Source: an uncultured Collinsella sp. | GTDB lineage: Bacteria; Actinomycetota; Coriobacteriia; Coriobacteriales; Coriobacteriaceae | DNA: 10,647 bases | Assembly: GCA_934654515.1 (NCBI GenBank) | Contig: CAKUGA010000041.1 | Coordinates: 1-10,647, forward strand | Direction of reading: 5' to 3' | Part shown: piece by piece, positions 5,642 to 10,647 of the stretch | Layout: the number at the start of each line of letters is the position of its first letter | How positions within the stretch are numbered: the first letter of the stretch is position 1 | Notes under the pieces: generated by a model | Told to the model about the DNA's origin: nothing | The model's input: the letters and a program-made list of their open reading frames with translations, nothing else | The model's database searches: none | Program-made: the position numbers and the translations under genes

Positions 5642-6758
5642 GAACCGCAGCCGTCCACGATCGAGCTGTTTTGCGTCTAACGGGCATCTTTCCGTCAATT
5701 ACTCCCAATTTTGTCCAGTCAACGAATAGTTCAGACCGAAGTAATGTCTCAGCCCTTTGCTCATCTGAGCTTTTATCACGATATTCAGCATCGAGCATCC
5801 TGCATACGGCCTTAACAATCGCGCGGAATCTACCCTCATCGGATATCTGTCTGTGTGTCAGGAGAAGTACATCGTAGCCCATGGCCTGAAGGGCTGTCAT
5901 GCGGTCAGCGTCACGCAAGCCATCCCCTGCGCGTCCGTGCGAGGCCTTCCCCTGACATTCAATGGCCACCTGTCGCCCGCCGTCCGGCGAAGAAAGAAGT
6001 AGGTCGATATATACACGGGACTTTCCCACAATCGCTCGAGCACTTGTGCTTAGCGTCACTTCGACATTGAGCTCTATGCAGCAGAACCCTTCGCCTCCTA
6101 AGGCTCGCGGCAGTCCAAGCAACAAATACGCCTCGACCTCAAAAGGCGACGCGGCACCCAATGGAACGAGTTGCGATACCGCCATAAATCTATTGCCGTA
6201 ACGCATCCCGCAAACATCTGAACAAAAACGGTCAAGGTCTCTGCCCAAAACCAAAGCGACTCGACGCCATAAATTTGAGGCGGTGCCATCTTCGGACGGG
6301 CAGCGCACCCAACCGAACGTTGTCGAAATCGCGCCCGAATCAATTGCGCGCGCAAGCTCCGCCTCAAGCGCCGCCGGCAGAGCGCACACCGCAAACAAGC
6401 CACACATCTCCGCCAATACCAAAAGAAGCTGAAGATCCGTCAGATGCCGCAACATGATGAATGCCGTCAGTAGAGGAGACGTAATCAAAAATCCATGCTC
6501 CGTTTCCAGCACGGATTCCCTGGGGAGCTCACCGAGGAACAGCCGCTGCCTAATGCTGGCAGGACAAGTCCGCTTGTTTCTCGTCCGAACCAATGTATAC
6601 AACGGAAAGCCGAGCGCAACCGCAGCCGTCGGGTTACGGGCGAGATCATATCGCTGCCGGTCTTCTTCCGGCCGTGGAAGCGGCGGACACAAAGCGCGGA
6701 CCTGAGGGGGCAAACGCCAGTACCTAAAAGCCGATATGTCACAAAGCAAATCCTTCAT
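5631..6758 (-). CDS. AbiEi-like / DUF559 PD-(D/E)XK nuclease-like protein
   Basis: A 375-residue protein with two parts. The first part resembles AbiEi-type proteins (SAFRYWRLPP near 9-18; ITSPLLTAFIMLRHLTDL near 92-109). The C-terminal part resembles the DUF559/Vsr-like endonuclease fold: SPFEVEAYLLLGLP (204-217), Asp252 in VYIDLLL, IECQGKASHG with Glu267 and Gln269, and DRMTALQAMGYDVLLLTHRQI (285-305). The D...ExQ pattern fits a PD-(D/E)XK site with Gln in place of Lys. Its target is unknown; a role in defence or regulation is inferred from the family only. I prefer the ATG at 6758 to a GTG at 6764; neither has a clear ribosome binding site. The last residues (LSE) and the TAG stop come from the 121-bp element, so the native end may have been replaced. 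It is convergent with rubrerythrin. Confidence 0.7.
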   Translation of the reverse strand: MKDLLCDISAFRYWRLPPQVRALCPPLPRPEEDRQRYDLARNPTAAVALGFPLYTLVRTRNKRTCPASIRQRLFLGELPRESVLETEHGFLITSPLLTAFIMLRHLTDLQLLLVLAEMCGLFAVCALPAALEAELARAIDSGAISTTFGWVRCPSEDGTASNLWRRVALVLGRDLDRFCSDVCGMRYGNRFMAVSQLVPLGAASPFEVEAYLLLGLPRALGGEGFCCIELNVEVTLSTSARAIVGKSRVYIDLLLSSPDGGRQVAIECQGKASHGRAGDGLRDADRMTALQAMGYDVLLLTHRQISDEGRFRAIVKAVCRMLDAEYRDKSSDEQRAETLLRSELFVDWTKLGVIDGKMPVRRKTARSWTAAVLSE

Positions 6759-6841
6759 AAGCACAGGAAAACACGAATTTCAACCCAATCGGTCTCGCAT
6801 TGGCGCGAACGCACCAAAAAATGGCGTCGAACGGACTGCTA

Positions 6842-6909
6842 AGTTTTCAACAGCCCTCCCCAACTGACCAAAAGCTTGCCGAGAACTGGACGAAGCCCTG
6901 TTGAAAACT
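6842..6909. repeat. 68-bp inverted repeat upstream of the nuclease-like gene
   Basis: AGTTTTCAACAG (6842-6853) and CTGTTGAAAACT (6898-6909) are a perfect 12-bp inverted repeat around a 44-base core. The core contains CTTGCCGAG (6875-6883), also found in copy A of the 121-bp element (5543-5551). It looks like a REP-type or MITE-like palindrome of a second family. There is no coding sequence inside. Confidence 0.75.
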
Positions 6910-6941
6910 CCTTTTATTTCTCACGCCGAAGCTTTGCGCGG

Positions 6942-7062
6942 CAAGTGAGTAGACTATTTGGAACACCCCGAGCAGACCGGTCATTCTGCTTCTCAAAACC
7001 ACAGGTAGATAGCTTGTTACAAAACTGCCTGGTCGCCAAAGTGCCACAAGTCTACTCACTTA
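6942..7062 (+). repeat. 121-bp palindromic element, copy B
   Basis: Same length and orientation as copy A at 5521-5641. It starts CAAGTGAGTAGAC and ends GTCTACTCACTTA, a 12-bp perfect end match, with one base changed at the far left end. The right part (GCCTGGTCGCCAAAGTGCCA and following) is nearly identical to copy A; the left interior has drifted most. Its right end supplies the TAA stop of the regulator gene at 7060. Unlike copy A, it has no T run next to its left end on the minus strand. Confidence 0.85.
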
Positions 7063-8490
7063 GGTTGCAGAGCGCCCCGTTAGCTGCAATTCCAAGGTAT
7101 TAAGCACTTTCGGGCTCAGATCGTCATACTGGACAAGAATTTGAGTTGAGTTTTCAGGGACAGATGCGCCATCGGTACACCAAAAACAGTCACTGATATC
7201 GATAAAAGGGATACTCGAGTGCATGAGAGCCCGTGTAAAAGAGCTTTCGCCCGCTTCGCACTCCGCAACCACGGTGCAGTAAAGGCCCGCGTCTGCATGC
7301 TCGATCGACACCTCCCCTGCCGGAAACGTCTTGCGCACAATTGCCGCCAAACCATCACGCGCCTCACGAGCACGAACGCGCACGCGGTTCACATGCCGCT
7401 CGTAATCGCCCGATTCGAGCAAGCGCGCCAACGCGACTTGATCTACGGAGCTGACCGACGAGGCATAAAAACCCAGCTCACGCCTGAATCGTTCCATGAG
7501 CTCATCGGGCAGGACCATGTATGCTAGGCGCAGGGCCGATGACAGGCTCTTAGAAAAGGTATTGGTGTAGATGACCGATTGGGCAGCATCAATCGATGCG
7601 AGCGCCGGGATCGGCTTGCCGGCAAGGCGAAACTCGCAATCAAAGTCGTCCTCAATGAGATATCGACCCGGTTGCTCGGCAGCCCAGCTCAGCAGTGCGT
7701 AGCGACGCGCGATGCTCGTCACCAGGCCAGTCGGATATTGATGAGACGGCATCAGGTGAAGAACATCCGCCCCGGCATCGAGCAGCTCGCCCAAGTTAAC
7801 GCCCTCACCATCCAGCGGAATATGCCGCACTTTGCAGCCCATGGCCTGATAGATGCGTGTCAGACGCAAGTAACCCGGGTCCTCAACGGCGTATATCTTA
7901 TCCGCACCAAGCAGCTGAACCAACATGGTATCGAGCAACTGAGCGCCCGCACCGATGACGATGTTGTCGGGATTGACGTTCATGCCCCTCGTCCCGCGAA
8001 GATGATGCGCAATTGCACACCGCAGCCGAGCGGTGCCTTGCGCAGGTGCGGGCGAGAAGATTTCGCGCTCATCTTCGGACGCCAACGTCGCCCGCAGAGC
8101 ACTTTGCCAGAGACGTGCGGCTTCCAAGGCGGAAGGAGAAAGCGCGGCGAATTGTTCAGGCTGTCCATAGGAGTCATGAACGCCAAAGCTCGCAGGAGCA
8201 GCATCTCGGTCGGCATCCTCCGCAGCCGAAGCCAGAACCGGGGCTTCGGGAAGCTCGCACGCGTAGTAGCCACGACGCGGCTTTGAGCAAATATAACCCT
8301 CGGCGAGCAACTGGCTATATGCATTTTCGATCGTAATGACACTGATTCCCAGATGACTGGCAAAGGCACGCTTGGAGGGCAGATGCTCCCCCGCCACAAT
8401 GCGACCAGCAACGATATCATCTCGAATTTGCTGGTAAACATACTCATAGAGCGATGCTCCGCCACGTTGTTCCAAATTGTAGTCAAGCAT
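7060..8490 (-). CDS. pdxR: MocR-type regulator of vitamin B6 synthesis (PdxR)
   Basis: A GntR-family MocR protein, 476 residues, that senses pyridoxal 5'-phosphate and controls pdxST. A winged helix-turn-helix spans about residues 14-77 (LPSKRAFASHLGISVITIEN as recognition region). A linker of about 45 residues precedes a fold-type I aminotransferase-like domain with SHQYPTG (249-255), IEDDFDCEFR (279-288), the cofactor lysine Lys314 in TFSKSLSSALR, and LAYMVLP. I chose the ATG at 8490, which has AGGTGG 8 bases upstream; the frame extends to a TTG at 8523 without a site. It is divergent from pdxS across 145 bases holding two direct repeats. In other bacteria PdxR activates pdxST and represses itself. 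The C-terminus ends ...GRSAT, with the stop taken from the 121-bp element, so the last residues may differ from relatives. Confidence 0.9.
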   Translation of the reverse strand: MLDYNLEQRGGASLYEYVYQQIRDDIVAGRIVAGEHLPSKRAFASHLGISVITIENAYSQLLAEGYICSKPRRGYYACELPEAPVLASAAEDADRDAAPASFGVHDSYGQPEQFAALSPSALEAARLWQSALRATLASEDEREIFSPAPAQGTARLRCAIAHHLRGTRGMNVNPDNIVIGAGAQLLDTMLVQLLGADKIYAVEDPGYLRLTRIYQAMGCKVRHIPLDGEGVNLGELLDAGADVLHLMPSHQYPTGLVTSIARRYALLSWAAEQPGRYLIEDDFDCEFRLAGKPIPALASIDAAQSVIYTNTFSKSLSSALRLAYMVLPDELMERFRRELGFYASSVSSVDQVALARLLESGDYERHVNRVRVRAREARDGLAAIVRKTFPAGEVSIEHADAGLYCTVVAECEAGESSFTRALMHSSIPFIDISDCFWCTDGASVPENSTQILVQYDDLSPKVLNTLELQLTGRSAT

Positions 8491-8501
8491 GAGTTTGCCA
8501 C

Positions 8502-8543
8502 CTGACCTTATCGTGTCATTCAATCTGGTATTAGTCTGACCTT
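8502..8543. promoter_or_regulatory. Probable PdxR binding region (two CTGACCTT repeats)
   Basis: CTGACCTT occurs at 8502-8509 and 8536-8543 in the same orientation, 34 bases apart, which is close to three helix turns. The first lies beside the pdxR ribosome binding site and the second touches the possible pdxS -35 box. Direct repeats in the pdxR-pdxS gap are typical MocR operators; one dimer on both sites would repress pdxR and activate pdxST. Confidence 0.5.
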
Positions 8544-8570
8544 GTTATTATCTCGAAAACTGAGTATTCC
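8542..8570 (+). promoter_or_regulatory. Possible pdxST promoter
   Basis: TTGTTA (8542-8547) and TATTCC (8565-8570) are 17 bases apart. The -10 box is poor, in keeping with a promoter that needs an activator, and the -35 box overlaps the second CTGACCTT repeat. This is a pattern match only. Confidence 0.35.
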
Positions 8571-8635
8571 GCCATACCCAGCTCCCCTATAGGATGTTCC
8601 GTCAAGCAATGCACATGCCAACCAAGGGAGCAACC

Positions 8636-9526
8636 ATGGCAGAACAGACCAGCAAGGCCGATCGCGTCAAACTCAACCGCGAGCTCGCGCAGATGCTCAA
8701 GGGCGGCGTCATCATGGACGTCACCACGCCCGAACAGGCACGCATCGCCGAGGAGGCGGGCGCCTGCGCCGTCATGGCCCTCGAGCGCATCCCAGCCGAT
8801 ATCCGTGCCGCCGGTGGCGTGTCGCGCATGAGCGACCCCAAGATGATCAAGGGCATTCAGGAGGCCGTCTCCATCCCGGTCATGGCCAAGTGCCGCATCG
8901 GCCACATCGTCGAGGCGCAGGTCCTGCAGGCCATCGAGATCGACTACATCGATGAGTCCGAGGTCCTCTCCCCTGCCGATGATGTCTATCACATCGACAA
9001 AACCCAGTTTGACGTGCCGTTCGTCTGCGGTGCCCGCGACCTGGGAGAGGCGCTGCGCCGCGTTGCCGAGGGCGCCACGATGATTCGCACCAAAGGCGAG
9101 CCGGGCACGGGCGACGTTGTCCAGGCCGTGCGTCACATGCGCAAGATCCAAAAGCAGATCCGCGACGTTGTTGCCCTGCGCGACGACGAGCTCTTTGAGG
9201 CGGCCAAGCAGCTGCAGGTTCCGGTCGAGCTGGTACGCGAGGTCCACGCTACGGGCAAGCTCCCCGTTGTGAACTTTGCTGCCGGCGGCGTGGCGACTCC
9301 CGCCGACGCCGCGCTGATGATGCAGCTGGGTGCCGAGGGCGTTTTTGTGGGCTCGGGCATCTTTAAGAGCGGCGACCCCGCCAAGCGCGCCGCCGCCATC
9401 GTCAAGGCCGTCGCCAACTTCACCGATGCCAAGCTCATCGCCGAGCTTTCGGAAGACCTGGGTGAGGCCATGGTCGGCATCAACGCCGACGAAATCGAGA
9501 TCATCATGGAGGAGCGCGGGCGCTAG
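8636..9526 (+). CDS. pdxS: Pyridoxal 5'-phosphate synthase, synthase subunit PdxS
   Basis: Makes pyridoxal 5'-phosphate from ribose 5-phosphate, glyceraldehyde 3-phosphate and ammonia delivered by PdxT (the DXP-independent B6 pathway). It is a (beta/alpha)8 barrel that forms a dodecamer. The 296 residues match the family length. Key residues: Asp28 in GGVIMDV, Lys85 in VMAKCRIGH (sugar-binding Schiff base), [14 protein letters not shown] (48-61), [11 protein letters not shown], and Lys153 in [11 protein letters not shown] (second lysine). The ATG at 8636 is chosen for AAGGGAG upstream and the family start [12 protein letters not shown]; the frame is open for 14 more codons upstream without family character. 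pdxT follows after 20 bases in the same operon. Codon use points to good expression. Confidence is very high. Confidence 0.98.
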   Translation: MAEQTSKADRVKLNRELAQMLKGGVIMDVTTPEQARIAEEAGACAVMALERIPADIRAAGGVSRMSDPKMIKGIQEAVSIPVMAKCRIGHIVEAQVLQAIEIDYIDESEVLSPADDVYHIDKTQFDVPFVCGARDLGEALRRVAEGATMIRTKGEPGTGDVVQAVRHMRKIQKQIRDVVALRDDELFEAAKQLQVPVELVREVHATGKLPVVNFAAGGVATPADAALMMQLGAEGVFVGSGIFKSGDPAKRAAAIVKAVANFTDAKLIAELSEDLGEAMVGINADEIEIIMEERGR

Positions 9527-9546
9527 TCCGGCAGAAAGGATCGCAC

Positions 9547-10134
9547 ATGAGCGATTACGCAGACCAGACGGTCGCCGTGCTGGCGGTCCAAGGTGCTTTT
9601 GCCGAGCACGAGACAAGACTGTCCGAGCTAGGCGCACATTGTATTGAGCTGAGGCAGGCAGCCGATTTGAAGCAGAACTTTGATCGCCTGGTACTTCCCG
9701 GCGGCGAGTCTACCGTTCAAGGCAAGCTGCTTGATGAGTTGGGCATGCTCGAAGAACTCCGCGGGCGTATTGCTGAGGGCATGCCCGTGTTGGGCACCTG
9801 CGCCGGCTTGATTCTGCTGGCCCACGACCTGGCCGCCCATGACGATAAGGGCACGCCACGTTTGGCGACCATGGATGTGCTCGTCGAGCGCAATGCCTAC
9901 GGCCGACAGCTCGGCAGCTTTCGAACCAAGGGGCAGGTAGCCGGCATCGACGGTGAAGTGCCGTTAACGTTTATCCGTGCACCCCGCATCGTCGAGGTCC
10001 ACGGTGACGCCAAAGCCTTAGCGAAAGTCGACGGGCGAATCGTTGCCGCCCGCCAAGGCAACCAGCTCGGCGTAACCTTCCACCCCGAACTCGACGAAGA
10101 CACCCGCCTCCACGAGCTGTTCCTGCAGATGTAG
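9547..10134 (+). CDS. pdxT: Pyridoxal 5'-phosphate synthase, glutaminase subunit PdxT
   Basis: Class I glutaminase that hydrolyses glutamine and channels ammonia to PdxS. It has 195 residues, the usual length. The PdxT signature PGGEST lies at 51-56, the nucleophile Cys85 in GTCAG, and the other triad members His179 and Glu181 in FHPEL. RNAYGRQLGSF (115-125) and FIRAPRI (142-148) are conserved in the family. AGAAAGGA lies 6 bases before the ATG, and the gap to pdxS is 20 bases, so the two are made together in the ratio the complex needs. No clear terminator with a T run follows directly; the next structure is the 66-bp palindrome at 10174. Confidence 0.97.
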   Translation: MSDYADQTVAVLAVQGAFAEHETRLSELGAHCIELRQAADLKQNFDRLVLPGGESTVQGKLLDELGMLEELRGRIAEGMPVLGTCAGLILLAHDLAAHDDKGTPRLATMDVLVERNAYGRQLGSFRTKGQVAGIDGEVPLTFIRAPRIVEVHGDAKALAKVDGRIVAARQGNQLGVTFHPELDEDTRLHELFLQM

Positions 10135-10145
10135 ACAGACAAAAC

Positions 10146-10239
10146 GAGAGTGGATTTTCGGACACTTACAAATTGAGAGTGGATAATCTCCCACTTTGAG
10201 CTTGAATACGGGCTCAAACCGGGAGATTATCCACTCTCA
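10146..10239. repeat. REP-like 66-bp palindrome with an extra half-arm
   Basis: The 19-bp arm at 10174-10192 (TGAGAGTGGATAATCTCCC) is perfectly complementary to 10221-10239. After a 2x2 mismatch, TTTGAGC (10195-10201) pairs with GCTCAAA (10212-10218) around a 10-base loop. A further copy of the arm start, GAGAGTGGAT, lies at 10146-10155 in direct orientation. There is no T run on either side, so it is more like a repetitive extragenic palindrome than a terminator, though it may protect or attenuate the pdxST message. It starts 12 bases after the pdxT stop. Confidence 0.8.
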
Positions 10240-10252
10240 TACTATGTAGTCA

Positions 10253-10296
10253 TTGGGGACGTTCTTAAACGACTAGTCAAACAAGAACGTCCCCAA
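10253..10296. repeat. Palindrome with 14-bp arms and a GACTAGTC core
   Basis: TTGGGGACGTTCTT (10253-10266) is perfectly complementary to AAGAACGTCCCCAA (10283-10296). The 16-base core is AAAC-GACTAGTC-AAAC, with a palindrome flanked by direct AAAC repeats. It lies 14 bases after the previous palindrome. It is probably a second REP-type family. The following 125 bases (10297-10421) show no gene or clear structure. Confidence 0.75.
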
Positions 10297-10421
10297 CGAC
10301 CATATTGCGATAGACGACCACGTTTGCCCAGATAAAACCGACCAAATAAACCTGTCTTTTTGGCGTCCCTTTTTTGCAGATTTGGACTATGGGAATGCCG
10401 ATGCTTTGGCAACGCCAGCGA

Positions 10422-10521
10422 GCGCCGCCCAGGGCGAACAAGTTGGCATGAAAAAGGCAAGGCATAGACCTTCTGGTCATGCCTTGCCTTTTGAATGACA
10501 AATTGTCGCCCTGGGTGGCGC
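10422..10521. repeat. Outer inverted repeat enclosing the two-way terminator
   Basis: GCGCCGCCCAGGGCGA (10422-10437) is complementary to TCGCCCTGGGTGGCGC (10506-10521) at 15 of 16 positions. The terminator hairpin at 10452-10492 lies near the middle, giving a nested, cross-shaped potential fold of 100 bases. I do not recognise the family. Confidence 0.65.
10452..10492. terminator. Two-way Rho-independent terminator
   Basis: AAAAGGCAAGGCAT (10452-10465) pairs with ATGCCTTGCCTTTT (10479-10492); GACC and GGTC extend the stem past one bulged base to the loop TTCT. The stem ends in a T run on both strands (TTTT on plus, TTTTT on minus). It can stop transcription from pdxST on one side and from the minus-strand gene at 10564 on the other. 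Confidence 0.85.
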
Positions 10522-10534
10522 GCAGCGTCGACTA

Positions 10535-10561
10535 GTTACGCGGTTCGTAGAACCGCGTAAC
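10535..10561 (-). terminator. 12-bp-stem hairpin directly after the RGG-tail gene
   Basis: GTTACGCGGTTC (10535-10546) is perfectly complementary to GAACCGCGTAAC (10550-10561) around a 3-base loop. It begins two bases beyond the stop codon of the minus-strand gene. No T run follows, so it may act as a 3' end stabiliser rather than as a full terminator; the T-tailed hairpin at 10452-10492 follows downstream on that strand. Confidence 0.55.
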
Positions 10562-10563
10562 CC

Positions 10564-10647
10564 CTAAAAGCGGTTGCCGCGGAAGCCGCCGCCGTTGCGG
10601 CCGCCACGATCGCCACCGCGACCGCCGCGGTCGTTACCGCGGTTGCC
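10564..10647 (-). CDS. RGG-rich C-terminal end, probably DEAD-box RNA helicase
   Basis: Only the last 27 codons and the TAG stop are in the window. They read GNRGNDRGGRGGDRGGRNGG and end GFRGNRF, a glycine/arginine-rich RGG tail with Asn and Asp. Such tails bind RNA and are typical of bacterial DEAD-box helicases of the DeaD/CsdA type, which unwind structured RNA in the cytosol, often in cold adaptation and ribosome assembly. No helicase motif is visible, because that part lies beyond the window edge; another RNA-binding protein with an RGG tail is possible. The reading frame is certain, as every codon up to the stop fits the pattern. The codons are almost all GGC/GGT and CGC/CGT, in keeping with good expression. 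A 12-bp-stem hairpin follows the stop. Confidence 0.7.
   Translation of the reverse strand, partial: GNRGNDRGGRGGDRGGRNGGGFRGNRF

Noticed and set aside
5521..7062. Integron cassette array
   Set aside because: The layout is suggestive, but the palindrome ends lack GTTRRRY/RYYYAAC core sites and there is no integrase, so I do not call attC sites.
5521..7062. CRISPR array
   Set aside because: Only two repeats of 121 bp, 1300 bases apart, with a gene between them and no cas genes.
8531..9637. A 368-codon minus-strand frame opposite pdxS
   Set aside because: It is an antisense shadow of pdxS, runs through the pdxS start region and the start of pdxT, and matches no family.
10277..10501. A 74-codon minus-strand frame (MSFKRQGMTRR...) in the gap after pdxT
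   Set aside because: It runs straight through the T-tailed terminator and into a palindrome arm and has no ribosome binding site; it is most likely chance.

Overview
The window looks like chromosomal DNA from a gut actinobacterium of the class Coriobacteriia, most likely Collinsella or a close relative. This is inferred from moderately high GC, the reading style of the proteins (rubredoxin-first rubrerythrin, MocR-type PdxR divergent from pdxST, an AbiEi/DUF559-like protein of a type I associate with coriobacteria), and intergenic DNA rich in palindromes. No rRNA or tRNA gene fixes the genus.

Layout. Positions 1-557 (minus) hold the start of a metallophosphoesterase gene cut by the window edge, preceded by a 59-residue acidic/basic small protein. 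Positions 558-910 carry a doubtful Cys-containing small ORF and a 27-residue hydrophobic peptide gene whose ribosome binding site lies inside a near-perfect hairpin, a type I toxin-like arrangement. Positions 981-3589 (minus) are a two-gene operon, an iron-type alcohol dehydrogenase followed by a class 3-like aldehyde dehydrogenase, with a palindromic operator-like site in its leader. Positions 3778-4671 (plus) encode a Gp37/Gp68-like (DUF5131) protein with a Cys-rich tail. Positions 4829-5389 (plus) encode a rubrerythrin with its own promoter and strong terminator.

Positions 5521-7062 are the most unusual part. A PD-(D/E)XK (DUF559/AbiEi-like) gene on the minus strand is bracketed by two same-oriented copies of a 121-bp element whose ends are inverted repeats. 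The ends carry stop codons in all three frames, and both the nuclease-like gene and the neighbouring regulator gene end on stops supplied by the element. A separate 68-bp palindrome lies just upstream of the nuclease-like gene.

Positions 7060-10134 are the vitamin B6 locus: the MocR-type regulator PdxR (minus), divergent from pdxS-pdxT (plus), which encode the two subunits of pyridoxal 5'-phosphate synthase. The shared intergenic region holds two CTGACCTT direct repeats. Positions 10135-10563 have no gene but a run of palindromes: a 66-bp hairpin, a 14-bp-arm palindrome, a two-way terminator nested in a larger inverted repeat, and a 12-bp-stem hairpin. The last 84 bases are the RGG-rich C-terminal end of a minus-strand gene, probably a DEAD-box RNA helicase.

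The alcohol and aldehyde dehydrogenases probably act in sequence on one substrate. PdxS and PdxT form one enzyme controlled by PdxR. The other genes look independent. I see no defence island, CRISPR array, full insertion sequence or tRNA. The best candidates for something undescribed are the paired 121-bp elements with their cargo gene and the hairpin-locked mini-peptide.
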